Positions 1-8,762 are shown, counted from the stretch's first letter. The stretch: 45,227 nucleotides of DNA from an uncultured Granulosicoccaceae bacterium (GCA_937925815.1 CALAMQ010000171.1:1-45227), one strand, 5' to 3'. A program made the numbers and translations. Notes: generated from the sequence alone by a model not told the origin.

Positions 1-790
1 CCGTCACCATCGCGCTGATCAATGCCTTGGGTGCGGCGGCGTAGCCGATACGCCACCCGGTCATGGCGTAGGCCTTGGAGACGCCGTTGACGGTGATGCA
101 GCGCGAGCGCAGGTCGGGGCAGACTTGCATAAAAGACACAAAGCTGCGGTTGTCGAACAGAATGTGCTCGTAGATCTCATCAGATAAAACGAGGACGTTC
201 GGGTGTTGCAGCAAGACGTCTGTAAGCGCGCGGTAGTGCGCCGCGTCGTAGACTGCGCCGGCCGGGTTGGACGGCGAATTCAAAATCAACCAGCGCGTGC
301 GCGCGGTGATGTGGTGTGCGAGAACATCCGGGTCGAGTCTAAAGGCCTGATCCGGTGTGGTCGGCATCACAACGGGTTTGCCGCCCATCACATTGATCAT
401 GCTGGCGTAGCTGTCGAAGTGCGGGGCTGTGAGCAGCACCTCGTCACCCGGCTCCAAGGTCGCCATCAAGGCCACAAAGATCACTTGCTTGGCGCCGTTG
501 GAGACGATGAGTTCGTCGGGTGTGACATCGAGGTTGTTGTCGCGGGCAAATTTTTGCGCCACAGCAGCTTTGAGCGCGGCAGTGCCACCGGTCGGCGGAT
601 AGCGTGTGTCGCCCGCGAGGGCCGCCCGGTGCGCGGCGGCTACGATGTGTGGCGGCGTGTCGAAGTCCGGTTCACCAAGGCCGAGGTCAATGACATCGGC
701 ACCGCTCGCGGCCATGGCTTTGGCGCGGGCGCTGATGGTGGCGGAGGCTGAGGCCTTGACCGAGCCGAGCCTGGAATTGGCGAAATTCAT
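1..790 (-). CDS. Class I/II PLP aminotransferase (aspartate aminotransferase-like), C-terminus outside window
   Basis: This enzyme would move an amino group between an amino acid and a 2-oxo acid using pyridoxal phosphate in the cytoplasm. The 263 N-terminal residues are visible; the remainder lies beyond the left edge. Fold-type I landmarks are present: GLGEPDFDTP near 37-46, SNGAKQ near 97-102, PSNPAG at 173-178 (Asn174), SDEIYEH at 203-209 (Asp204 and Tyr207 contact PLP) and VSKAYAMTGWRIGY with the Schiff-base lysine at 239. The layout fits the subgroup that includes thermophile-type aspartate aminotransferases, but the substrate-binding C-terminal arginine is not visible, so the substrate is open. 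ATG is at 788-790 and its ATGA overlaps the stop of the aldolase gene, so it is the last visible gene of the hyu operon. It may transaminate the amino acid released by that pathway (inference). Confidence 0.9.
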   Translation of the reverse strand, partial: MNFANSRLGSVKASASATISARAKAMAASGADVIDLGLGEPDFDTPPHIVAAAHRAALAGDTRYPPTGGTAALKAAVAQKFARDNNLDVTPDELIVSNGAKQVIFVALMATLEPGDEVLLTAPHFDSYASMINVMGGKPVVMPTTPDQAFRLDPDVLAHHITARTRWLILNSPSNPAGAVYDAAHYRALTDVLLQHPNVLVLSDEIYEHILFDNRSFVSFMQVCPDLRSRCITVNGVSKAYAMTGWRIGYAAAPKALISAMVT

Positions 791-1557
791 GCGTTCTCGC
801 GCATGGCGTTTCGAAGGGCGTCTGCGCCTCGCGCGAGCAGCGCGGTATCGGAGCCGCAGGCGACAAAGCGAAAGCCTTCATCAACCAGTTGGCGGGCAAA
901 CGCGGGGTCAAGCACCAGCGTGCCGACTGGGATGCCTTTTTCCATGAGCGGCTTGGCCGCGGCGCGAATCAACTCCCAAGTCTCTTGGTGCATCGGTTGC
1001 CCGAGGTGCCCGAGGCTTGCAGAAATGTCTGCCGGGCCAAAGAACACGCCGTCAACCCCGTCGCGTGCGCCGATCTCTGAGGCGGCCTCTACCGCTTCGC
1101 GGGTCTCGACTTGCAGCAGCACCGCTGTCTCGTCTTCAATCTTGCTGAAGTAGTCGGAGACGCGGCCGAAGCGGTTGGCGCGTGTTGTGCCGGAGACGCC
1201 GCGGATGCCGCGCGGTGGGTAGCGCGTGGCGGCAACCGCCGCATCCGCTTCATCGACAGACTGCACCATCGGAAAGAGCAAGCCCTCGGCACCGACATCG
1301 AGCAGGCGCTTGATCAATACCGGGTCGTTCCACTGCGGCCGCACGATGGCGGTGGTGTCGCTTGCGGCAAACACCTGGAGCTGCGACAACACCGTTGTCA
1401 GCTCGTTTGGCGAGTGCTCCATGTCGACCAACACCCAGTCAAAACCCGCATCGGCGACAACCTCTGCCGAGATATTGTTCGCGAGGCTGACCCACAGACC
1501 GATCTGCGGGGTGCCGCTGCGAATGGCGTGGAGGAAAGGGTTGGTGCGGAGTTGCAT
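787..1557 (-). CDS. HpcH/HpaI family 2-oxo-4-hydroxy acid aldolase
   Basis: This is a class II (metal-dependent) aldolase of the HpcH/HpaI family, 256 aa, which is the normal length. Family members reversibly split 4-hydroxy-2-oxo acids into pyruvate (or a related 2-oxo acid) and an aldehyde. The expected catalytic residues can be placed: His48 in DMEHSP as acid/base, Arg73 in IVRPQWN, and metal ligands Glu151 (LLQVET) and Asp177 (FFGPADIS). The start ATG shares one base with the TAA stop of the preceding FAD oxidase gene, and the stop overlaps the aminotransferase start. Translational coupling in one operon is therefore likely. Pairing with an aminotransferase suggests cleavage of a 2-oxo acid formed from an amino acid; the actual substrate is not determined by sequence. 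Confidence 0.92.
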   Translation of the reverse strand: MQLRTNPFLHAIRSGTPQIGLWVSLANNISAEVVADAGFDWVLVDMEHSPNELTTVLSQLQVFAASDTTAIVRPQWNDPVLIKRLLDVGAEGLLFPMVQSVDEADAAVAATRYPPRGIRGVSGTTRANRFGRVSDYFSKIEDETAVLLQVETREAVEAASEIGARDGVDGVFFGPADISASLGHLGQPMHQETWELIRAAAKPLMEKGIPVGTLVLDPAFARQLVDEGFRFVACGSDTALLARGADALRNAMRENA

Positions 1558-2771
1558 TAGATGATGGCCTTCTCGATGAAGGGGTTGTTGTTTGGAATGC
1601 GCTCGTAGTTGAACGGGCTCATGTCGAGGCTGCGGTACTCGCCGTAGGTCAGAAACTCGGCCGTGCCGCGTCCCATGGCTGGGGATTGTTGCAATCCGTG
1701 GCCGCTGAAGCCGTTGAGGAAGACGAAGTTTTCAACCTCGGTGTGCGGCCCCATGATCGCGTTGTGGTCGAAGACGTTGTAGGCGTAGTGGCCAGCCCAT
1801 TCGCGCTGGACTTTGATCGCTTCAAACTGTGGCACGCGGGTCGCGAGTACCGGCCAGATGTGTTCTTGCCACAGATTGTGGTCCATCTCGAAGTCATCGA
1901 ACTCAACCGCTGGATCGACGTCGCTGTGGCCGCCGGCCATGTAGGCGTCTTTGCCGTCTTGGCGAAAGTGCACGCCAGAGGGGTCGATTGTGAGCGGCAA
2001 GTCGCGGTCCAGCGGCTGCTCGGCGGTGAAGATCCAGGTGAAGCGTTTGCGTGGCTCGACCGGCAGGCGGATGCCCGCCATCTGCGCTGTGCGGTCGGCG
2101 CGCGGCCCGGAAGCGTTGACCACTTGGCCACAGCTAACCGTCTCGCCGGAAGCGAGCGTCACGCTGTCGATGCGGCGGCCGGCCGGGTTGCGGGTCATCG
2201 CAACCACTTCGTTGGCGATGTACTCGACACCGCGTTCGCGCGCTTGGCGCCGCCACCAATCAAAGACCGTGATGCCTTCCCAGTAGCCTTCATCGACGGT
2301 GTTGATGCTGCCGAGCACGATGTCATCGACGTTGTAGAAGGGGTAGTTCGCCTTGATCTGCTCGGGCGTCATGAGCTGTGTCGCCGCGCCTGCGGCGTGC
2401 TGCACGCCAACACTTTCGCGCAGGACATCGGCGAAAGCCTCGTTGTCAGCGAGGTACATGTAACCGAAGTTATGAATTGACAGCTCCGGCACACGGGTGT
2501 CGCCGCCCATGTGGGTTCTGATGTTCTTCACGAAATCCGCGGCAAATTGCGAGATGCGCACATTGAGATTGCTTGAGAACTGCTGGCGCATGCAGGAATT
2601 GGTGTGGGATGTGGAGCAGAATTCGTAGCTTGGGTCGCGCTCGACCACCAGCACACTGCCGTTGAAGTCTGGGTTGTTGGTCAGGAACCAGGCGGTCGAC
2701 GAGCCCATCATGGCGCCGCCGACGATCACGACGTCGTAGTGTTTTTGAGCGGGTTGGGTTGCTTGGCTCAT
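1557..2771 (-). CDS. FAD-dependent oxidoreductase of the DAO family (sarcosine/D-amino-acid oxidase-like)
   Basis: This 404-aa flavoprotein would oxidise the C-N bond of an amino acid or N-alkyl amino acid. A Rossmann FAD site is seen at the N-terminus (VVIVGGAMMGSS, about 14-25), followed by the acidic strand end LVVERDP. The C-terminal FAD-binding segment reads GHYAYNVFDHNAIMGP and FLNGFSGHGLQQSPAMGR, typical of the DAO family including sarcosine oxidase and FOXRED1-like proteins. No membrane segment or signal peptide is visible. It overlaps the HyuB gene by an ATGA junction and the aldolase gene by one base. Its place between the amidohydrolase-type genes and the aldolase suggests that it oxidises the ring-opened product. 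Electron acceptor and substrate cannot be told from sequence. Confidence 0.9.
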   Translation of the reverse strand: MSQATQPAQKHYDVVIVGGAMMGSSTAWFLTNNPDFNGSVLVVERDPSYEFCSTSHTNSCMRQQFSSNLNVRISQFAADFVKNIRTHMGGDTRVPELSIHNFGYMYLADNEAFADVLRESVGVQHAAGAATQLMTPEQIKANYPFYNVDDIVLGSINTVDEGYWEGITVFDWWRRQARERGVEYIANEVVAMTRNPAGRRIDSVTLASGETVSCGQVVNASGPRADRTAQMAGIRLPVEPRKRFTWIFTAEQPLDRDLPLTIDPSGVHFRQDGKDAYMAGGHSDVDPAVEFDDFEMDHNLWQEHIWPVLATRVPQFEAIKVQREWAGHYAYNVFDHNAIMGPHTEVENFVFLNGFSGHGLQQSPAMGRGTAEFLTYGEYRSLDMSPFNYERIPNNNPFIEKAII

Positions 2772-4477
2772 GCGGGCAAGTCTCCAGTGGTTGAGGCTTT
2801 CAAGGCGGTATCGATATCCGCCTCGGGGAGTCCGTATACGGTGCGTGCTGTCTCGGCTGAAATGTATCCCAGTGCAAGATCGCGCGCGACATCGCAGTGC
2901 GCTCGCTTGGCGGGGTCGCCGTAGCCGGCACCTCCTGGAAAGGCCATGCGCACGTGGCGGCCGTGCGACACAAACTGTTTGCCTTTGCCGCGCATGGGCG
3001 TGCCGTCGTCTTGTGCAATCGAGGTTGGGGCGCCGCTGCTGCCGCCCTGGCGGCCGCGGGCAGGGTGATCAACCCGGTCGAACATGGCTTGTATATGGAA
3101 TTCGTGGCCCGCGTGCACGCCGACGTCCATGTACTGGCCGAGGCCGCCACGGTGTCGACCTGCGCCGCCGCTGTCAGCGCGCAATTCCTTGCGCCAGATG
3201 ATCACTGGGCCCACTTGCTCTGTGGCTTCAACTGGCATGGTCATCACGCCGGACGGGAAGGCGGTGGCGTTCATGCCGTCGAGTGTTGGGCGGGCACCCG
3301 ATCCCCCGGAATTGAAGGTCAGCACCTCGGCCCTGATGGCATCATTCGGCGCGGGTGCGTCGGTGCGCGGTTGCACTGAGACTTGGAAATTGCACAGACA
3401 CCCCGCGCCTTCCGCCGGCACGGTTGCGGGCAGTAACTGGTCCAATGCGGCGTAGACGGTGTCTGGCACCATGTGGCCGACGATGTGGCGCAGCGCGACC
3501 GGTGCCGGGTGCGGCGCGTTGACGATGCTGTTCTCTGGCGCCCGCGTGATGAAGGGCGCAAGCGACGCTGCGTTGTTTGGGATCTCCGGGGCAATCGCGC
3601 ACTTGAGCGCGTAGCAGGCGTAGGCTTTGGTGTAGACGAGTGGGCAGTTGATGCCTTTTTTATCAAGCCCGGAGCTGCCGGCGAAATCGCAGACAACCTG
3701 GTTCTGTTCAATGCTGACCTGCACTTTCAAGGTGATCGGCGCACTGTAGCCGTCGAGCTGCATCTCACCTTCAGCTGAGCCGGACTGAAGTGCGTTGATG
3801 CGCTCGAGTGTGGCGCGGCGCGAGTTGTCGAGAATGAAATCAGACGCTCCCTGCAAGGAGTCGAGGTTGAACTCGGTCATCATGTCGCTCAGGCGGCGCA
3901 AGCCGATTTCATTGCAGGTGGCGAGTGCGTACATGTCACCGACCAATTGATCCGGTTCGCGGACGTTGTTGCGCACGATGTGCAACAGGGTCTTGTCGAC
4001 TTCGCCGCGCTCAGCGAATTTCATGATCGGGATGTGCAGCCCTTCTTCGTACACCGAGTTAGCGTCAGCCCCGAAGCCGCGACCACCGATATCGACAATG
4101 TGCGCGGTGCACGCAAAGAAACCCACATGCTCGCCGCGGTAGAAGGTTGGGGTCACGACAGTGATGTCGTGCAGGTGACCGGTACCCTCCCAAGGGTTGT
4201 TGGTGATGAAGACGTCACCTTCAAAGATGTTGTCTTGACCGATGCGGCGGATGAAGTGGGCGACGGCGTCAGCCATGGCGTTGACGTGGCCCGGTGTGCC
4301 GGTCACCGCTTGTGCAAGCATGTCGCCGTGCGTGTTGTAGACGCCCGCCGAAAGATCGCCCGCTTCGCGTACCGAGGTTGAGAAGGCGGTGCGAACGAGC
4401 GCCTGCGCCTGCTCTTCGACAATGGAGATCAGGCGGTTCCACATGACCTGGTAGGCCACGGTTGTGGGGGTGCTCAT
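2768..4477 (-). CDS. hyuB: Hydantoinase B / 5-oxoprolinase family subunit
   Basis: This 569-aa protein matches the HyuB family, the partner of HyuA in ATP-dependent opening of hydantoins, N-methylhydantoin or 5-oxoproline. Family signatures include AFSTSVREAGDLSAGVYN near the N-terminus, DVFITNNPWEGTGHLHDIT, and the glycine-rich end GRHVRMAFPGGAGYGDPAKR. Length is normal for the stand-alone subunit. The start ATG overlaps the HyuA stop as ATGA, and the stop overlaps the DAO gene start as ATGA, so stoichiometric synthesis with HyuA is likely. In animals the equivalent 5-oxoprolinase is a single fused HyuA-HyuB chain; here the halves are separate genes in the usual order. The lactam or hydantoin substrate is not determined. 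Confidence 0.93.
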   Translation of the reverse strand: MSTPTTVAYQVMWNRLISIVEEQAQALVRTAFSTSVREAGDLSAGVYNTHGDMLAQAVTGTPGHVNAMADAVAHFIRRIGQDNIFEGDVFITNNPWEGTGHLHDITVVTPTFYRGEHVGFFACTAHIVDIGGRGFGADANSVYEEGLHIPIMKFAERGEVDKTLLHIVRNNVREPDQLVGDMYALATCNEIGLRRLSDMMTEFNLDSLQGASDFILDNSRRATLERINALQSGSAEGEMQLDGYSAPITLKVQVSIEQNQVVCDFAGSSGLDKKGINCPLVYTKAYACYALKCAIAPEIPNNAASLAPFITRAPENSIVNAPHPAPVALRHIVGHMVPDTVYAALDQLLPATVPAEGAGCLCNFQVSVQPRTDAPAPNDAIRAEVLTFNSGGSGARPTLDGMNATAFPSGVMTMPVEATEQVGPVIIWRKELRADSGGAGRHRGGLGQYMDVGVHAGHEFHIQAMFDRVDHPARGRQGGSSGAPTSIAQDDGTPMRGKGKQFVSHGRHVRMAFPGGAGYGDPAKRAHCDVARDLALGYISAETARTVYGLPEADIDTALKASTTGDLPA

Positions 4478-6561
4478 GCAGCAGACTCCCGTGTGTGAAC
4501 GTCAATACAACCATCGGCCAGCGTTTGCGCCTGTCGGCTTGAGGGCACGACGACCGTGGTCTCGCTCTCGGTGATCAACGCTGGCCCTGTGAGTACTGCG
4601 CCTGGGAGCAGCGTTTCACGATCACACACGGCGGCATCTTGGGCCTCGCCGACTGCTGGGTCAAACAGTTCCCGGTGTGATGTGGGTGTGGGCGCAGCCT
4701 CGGCGCTGACTTGGCCGACGGTCACCAAGGCAGACGGTGGCGTGGTGGCGTTGACCGACCAGACCGTCACCTCGATTTCAAGCCCGTCCACGATGCGGCC
4801 AAATAATTTGCTGTATTCGGACTCAAACGCGCTGATGTAGTGCTCGACTGAAGGCGCCGCAACTTGCTCGACATTGAGGGTGACCGGGATCTCCCAGCCC
4901 TGACCGCTGTAGCGCATGTAGGCTTTGTGCTCGGTGAGTATGTCGGCGTTGTCGTCGCAGCGGCGCACGAAGGCCTTGGCCTCGGCCTCCATCTCATTGA
5001 ACAGTGCTGTCACGCGCGCTGCATCGAAAGCCGACATTTTCATGTACACGCTGCGGTTGGCTTCGAAGCTGAACGGGGCTTGTAAAAAGCCAATGGCGGA
5101 GCCGACGCCCGCGCCGGGAGGGACCAGGCAGCGGTCGATGCCGAGCTTCTCGCACAGCCGGGCGGCGTGCAGTGGGGCCGCGCCGCCGAAGGCGATCATG
5201 GTGTATTCGCTGAGGTCTTCGCCGTTTTCAACCGCGTGCACACGCGCCGCGTTGGCCATGTTCTCATCGACAACCTCGGCCAAGCCAAAGGCGGCCGTGG
5301 TCGCGTCCATCTCGAGTGTGTCACCGATATGCGCTTTCAAGGCGTCGCGCGAGTGCTCAGAGTGCAGTGCGATGGAGCCGCCAGCGAAATTGTCAGGGTC
5401 AAGCTTGCCAAGCACGAGATCGGCGTCGGTCACGGCTGGGCGCTTACCGCCGCGGCCGTAGCAAGCGGGACCGGGTTCTGATCCCGCGCTCTCGGGTCCA
5501 ACCCGAATCTGGCGTAGTGCATCGACCTTCGCGAGCGAACCGCCGCCAGCGCCGATCTCAACCATGTCGATGACCGGAATTGAGATGGGCATGCCAGAGC
5601 CTTTTTTGAACCGGTAGCTGCGCGCGACTTCAAACACGCGCGCGGTTTTCGGGGTGCGCTCCTTGATCAAGCAGATTTTTGCAGTGGTGCCACCCATGTC
5701 AAATGACAGCACCTTGTCCAAGCCGTGTTGGGCGGCGATGGTGGCTGCGAACACCGCGCCACCGGCGGGCCCGGATTCCACCAGGCGGACCGGAAATTCG
5801 GCTGCCGCTTCAATCGAGATGATGCCGCCACCGGAGTGCATCAGAAAAATCGGGCAACGGCAGTTGGCGTCGCCGAGGCGGTCGGCCAGGCGTTCGAGGT
5901 AGCTCTTCATCAGCGGTTTGATGTACGCGTTGGCGCACACGGTGTTGAAGCGCTCGTACTCGCGCATCTGCGGCGAGACATCCGAGGAGAGCGAGATCAT
6001 AGCGTTGGGCAGGCGCTTTGCGAGCACCTCGCGCACGGCGCGCTCGTGGCTGCCGTTGACGTAGCTGTGCAGGAAACCCACTGCAATGGAGTCGTAGCCG
6101 GCACCGGCAAGCTGGTCTGCGAGGCGCTCGATGTCAGCGGTGTCGAGCGGGCGCAACACCTCACCGCGCGCGTCGACGCGCTCTGGCAGAGTGTATCGGC
6201 GGTTGCGTGGAATCAGGGGCTCGGGCAGTTTGAGGTTGAGATCGTATTGCTCGAAGCGGCTCTCGGTGCGCATCTCGATGGTGTCGCGAAAGCCCTCGGT
6301 GGTGATGAAGGCGGTCTTGGCGCCGCGGCGCTCGATCAAGGCGTTGGTGGCGAGGGTGGTGCCGTGGATCACTTGGCCGATCACGTCCGGTGTGACGCCG
6401 GCTTTCGCACAGACCTGCTGCATGCCGTCGATGATGGCGTTTTCCGGCGCGGCGTAGGTGGTGAGTACCTTGGTTGAGAACCGACCGGTCGGGCCCTCGA
6501 GCACGACGTCGGTGAAGGTGCCGCCAATGTCTGCACCCATGCGGTAGAGGCCGTCTGCCAT
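4474..6561 (-). CDS. hyuA: Hydantoinase A / 5-oxoprolinase family subunit (ATP-binding)
   Basis: This 695-aa protein is the ATP-using subunit of a hydantoinase/oxoprolinase. The actin-like ATPase signature MGADIGGTFTDVV is at about 8-20; then HGTTLATNALIERRGAKTAF, RLVESGPAGGAVFA and SFDMGGTTAKICL give the HyuA N-terminal and hydantoinase/oxoprolinase domains, and GVGSAIGFLQAPFSFE lies in the C-terminal part. It is the first gene of the operon. Upstream lies an AT-rich gap of 89 bp and then lysR on the same strand. The nearby ATG has only a weak GAGA-type ribosome site. HyuAB pairs act on N-methylhydantoin, other hydantoins, 5-oxoproline and related rings; which of these cannot be assigned here. 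Confidence 0.94.
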   Translation of the reverse strand: MADGLYRMGADIGGTFTDVVLEGPTGRFSTKVLTTYAAPENAIIDGMQQVCAKAGVTPDVIGQVIHGTTLATNALIERRGAKTAFITTEGFRDTIEMRTESRFEQYDLNLKLPEPLIPRNRRYTLPERVDARGEVLRPLDTADIERLADQLAGAGYDSIAVGFLHSYVNGSHERAVREVLAKRLPNAMISLSSDVSPQMREYERFNTVCANAYIKPLMKSYLERLADRLGDANCRCPIFLMHSGGGIISIEAAAEFPVRLVESGPAGGAVFAATIAAQHGLDKVLSFDMGGTTAKICLIKERTPKTARVFEVARSYRFKKGSGMPISIPVIDMVEIGAGGGSLAKVDALRQIRVGPESAGSEPGPACYGRGGKRPAVTDADLVLGKLDPDNFAGGSIALHSEHSRDALKAHIGDTLEMDATTAAFGLAEVVDENMANAARVHAVENGEDLSEYTMIAFGGAAPLHAARLCEKLGIDRCLVPPGAGVGSAIGFLQAPFSFEANRSVYMKMSAFDAARVTALFNEMEAEAKAFVRRCDDNADILTEHKAYMRYSGQGWEIPVTLNVEQVAAPSVEHYISAFESEYSKLFGRIVDGLEIEVTVWSVNATTPPSALVTVGQVSAEAAPTPTSHRELFDPAVGEAQDAAVCDRETLLPGAVLTGPALITESETTVVVPSSRQAQTLADGCIDVHTRESAA

Positions 6562-6650
6562 GGTCGGATCTCGCGTGATAATGCGCTGACCCTAGCAAAC
6601 GTAAATCATATAAAAAAATTGTTTGAATTTATGAATGTGATCAAAAAAAT
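6562..6650 (-). promoter_or_regulatory. AT-rich regulatory gap between lysR and the hyu operon with an interrupted dyad
   Basis: The segment 6603-6657 is strikingly AT-rich compared with its surroundings. It carries ATCATA at 6605-6610 and the reverse complement TATGAT at 6652-6657, each next to an A/T run (AAAAAAA at 6612-6618 and 6643-6649), giving an imperfect dyad of about 53 bp whose right end overlaps the lysR stop. On the minus strand TATGAT near 6610-6605 could serve as a -10 box about 45 bp before the hyuA ATG; no good -35 is seen. This is where a LysR-type regulator would be expected to bind. Promoter and operator roles are inferred. Confidence 0.35.
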
Positions 6651-7550
6651 TTATGATAAACCGCCGAAAGCGCGCGCGACTCTGCTGGCAATGCCAGCCG
6701 CATCGGCGACATAGCCGGGAGCGGTGTCGCGGTCAAAGCGCGCCACAAATTCGAGGTCGTCCGGGGTCCATTCGCATTTGAGCGCTACGATGGCGCCGCT
6801 GGCAAGGTGCGCTGCCACCATGGGTCTGGGTAGGCAGGCAATACCGTAACCGTTGAGCAGTAACTCAATGCAGACCGAGAGGTTCGACGACGGCACCAAG
6901 CGCGGGCGCGGGCCGGCGTGTTTGGCAAAATACTCGGTGATCTGCTGGTGCGGGCGCGAGCCGCGCGTGTGGGTGAGGATCGGGTGTTGGCGCAGCGAGG
7001 CTTGGCCGAGCACGCCGGTGTCGTGTGCCAGGCCGGCTGGCGCCACCCACACCATGTCGCAGCGGTCGAGTGGCTGCTCGCCCGTCATGTGTTCCTTGAA
7101 CGGGCCGTTTTGCAGCGCGAGGTCGAGCTCGCGCGCCGAGAGGGCGCTGGTGAGTTCACTGGAGAGCCCGACGGTGAGCTCCACCAACACATTCGGAAAG
7201 CGCTGCCGCAGGGCGTCGAGCAAGGCGCTGAGCCAAGTGGCGGCGATGACTTCGGTGACACCGAGACGGATGGCACCCTCATACAGCCGCTGGCTGCCGG
7301 CGGTCGCGATCAAGGCATCGCGGCTCGTTAAAATGTCTCGGGCACCGGCGAGCGTGCGTTCGCCGAGTTCTGTGAGTCGGATGGGGCCCGTATCGCGCGC
7401 CAGCAGCGGGCCGCCCAGAGCCGACTCCAGGGCGGCGATGCGGGATGACACATTGGGTTGTGTGGTCGCCAGGCGATCTGCGGCGCGGCTGAAGCTGCGC
7501 AAATCCGCGACCGCGACAAAGGTTTCGATTTGCTTAAGCGTAAACGGCAT
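6651..7550 (-). CDS. LysR-type transcriptional regulator
   Basis: This LysR-family regulator has 299 aa from the ATG chosen here; a TTG nine bases upstream would add three residues. The N-terminal winged helix-turn-helix (about 2-62) contains SFSRAADRLATTQPNVSSRI, the family's recognition-helix region, followed by the linker helix and a periplasmic-binding-protein-like effector domain (about 88-295). It is on the same strand as the hyu operon and directly upstream, not divergent as is more common for LysR genes. An AT-rich gap separates the two, so it may control the operon and possibly itself. The effector is unknown; a hydantoin or amino-acid intermediate would be logical but is inference. 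Confidence 0.93.
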   Translation of the reverse strand: MPFTLKQIETFVAVADLRSFSRAADRLATTQPNVSSRIAALESALGGPLLARDTGPIRLTELGERTLAGARDILTSRDALIATAGSQRLYEGAIRLGVTEVIAATWLSALLDALRQRFPNVLVELTVGLSSELTSALSARELDLALQNGPFKEHMTGEQPLDRCDMVWVAPAGLAHDTGVLGQASLRQHPILTHTRGSRPHQQITEYFAKHAGPRPRLVPSSNLSVCIELLLNGYGIACLPRPMVAAHLASGAIVALKCEWTPDDLEFVARFDRDTAPGYVADAAGIASRVARAFGGLS

Positions 7551-7604
7551 GTTGGCCAAACTCAGGCGTGCTCACGGCATGTAGCCGCGCTGCAACTCGG
7601 TGTG

Positions 7605-8762
7605 TCAGTGTTGTAATTCTGTGATCAGCTTTTCAACGAAGTGTGTGCCAGCTTCGAGTTGCTCAAGGCTGAGGTATTCGTCCGCTTGATGGGCTTGTTC
7701 GATTGAGCCCGGCCCGCAAATTACCGTCTTATACCCTTCGTCTTGAAATTGTCCAGCTTCCGTGCCGTAGGGCACGACCGATTCGTTGTTGTCGCCAGTG
7801 AGCTTGCGCACCAGCTCTTCGGCGTAGCTGTCTGGCTCTGTTCTGCAGGCCGGCACGGCGTGCCGCGGTGTGATGTGTATACCGGTGCTGGGGTGAATGG
7901 CTTGCATTTCCACTTCAAGTGAGTCTGCATATTGCCGGTAGCGTTGCAGCCATTGTTCAGCAGTGTCACCGGGCATGAGCCGGATGTCAGTGCTAAACCG
8001 GCAATCTCGCGCGGTAATGTTGCCGGCAGTTCCGCCAGATACGGTGCCGACATGCAGCGTGGTCCACGGCGGTGTGTAGTTCGAAGCGGGGTCTGCAGCG
8101 GCGCGGTTTTCGTTCATGCGCTCTGTGTGCCAGTCGATGAGCTTGGCCGCAACCATAATGGCGGACACGCCGGTGTGGACCAGCGAGCTGTGAACCTCAA
8201 ATCCTCTGACGTGTGTCTCCAGGCCAATACTGCCTTTGTGCCCGTTGACCATGCGCATCATCGAGGGCTCGCCGACAATTACGGCTCGGGCCGCAGGCAA
8301 CGTGTGACGCATCTCGGCGATCATCGGCGGTGCGCCAACGCAGCCAACTTCCTCGTCGTACGACAGTGCAATTTGCACCGGGCGTTTCAGATTGGCTTTT
8401 AGCATCTGCGGCACCAAGGCGAGCCCGATGGCATTGAAGCCTTTCATGTCGCAGGTGCCACGACCGAACAACTTGCCGTCTTTTTCGGTAACGGTGAACG
8501 GGTCTGTCGACCAGGGCTGGCCCTCAACTGGCACGACGTCTGTGTGGCCAGAGAGCACCACGCCGCCGTCTACGTCTGGGCCGATGTTCGCAAACAGACT
8601 TGCCTTCAGACCTGTCTCATCAGGCACACGATAGCAACTTACCCCGTGGCCGTTTAAATAGTCTTCGACGAAGTCGATCAGCGGCAGATTGCTCTCGCTG
8701 GAGACGGTGGGGAAGGCCACTAAGCGTTCGAGCATTTGCCGTGGTGTGTAGGTCTCTGCCAT
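7605..8762 (-). CDS. argE: M20 family metallodeacylase, acetylornithine deacetylase-like
   Basis: This 385-aa enzyme is close in length and layout to ArgE, which removes the acetyl group from N2-acetylornithine. The two-zinc M20 site is complete: SGHTDVVPVEGQPW (His73, with Asp75 as the base-supporting residue), GRGTCDMKGF (Asp105), YDEEVGCVG (Glu137 general base, Glu138), VIVGEPS (Glu165) and a late histidine in IEQAHQADEY. A dimerisation domain with GHKGSIGLETHVRGFEVHSS sits in the middle. It is on the same strand as lysR and 54 bp from it. Because it lies beside a hyu operon, removal of an N-carbamoyl or N-acyl group in that pathway is an alternative to arginine synthesis. The family assignment is firm; the substrate is not. 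Confidence 0.85.
   Translation of the reverse strand: MAETYTPRQMLERLVAFPTVSSESNLPLIDFVEDYLNGHGVSCYRVPDETGLKASLFANIGPDVDGGVVLSGHTDVVPVEGQPWSTDPFTVTEKDGKLFGRGTCDMKGFNAIGLALVPQMLKANLKRPVQIALSYDEEVGCVGAPPMIAEMRHTLPAARAVIVGEPSMMRMVNGHKGSIGLETHVRGFEVHSSLVHTGVSAIMVAAKLIDWHTERMNENRAAADPASNYTPPWTTLHVGTVSGGTAGNITARDCRFSTDIRLMPGDTAEQWLQRYRQYADSLEVEMQAIHPSTGIHITPRHAVPACRTEPDSYAEELVRKLTGDNNESVVPYGTEAGQFQDEGYKTVICGPGSIEQAHQADEYLSLEQLEAGTHFVEKLITELQH

Noticed and set aside
1686-2480. 264-codon plus-strand frame inside the DAO gene
   Set aside because: It is antisense to a clear FAD oxidoreductase and has no family motif; GC-rich codon bias leaves stops rare in this frame.
5725-6477. 250-codon plus-strand frame inside hyuA
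   Set aside because: Antisense shadow of a strongly supported gene; no start context or recognisable domain.
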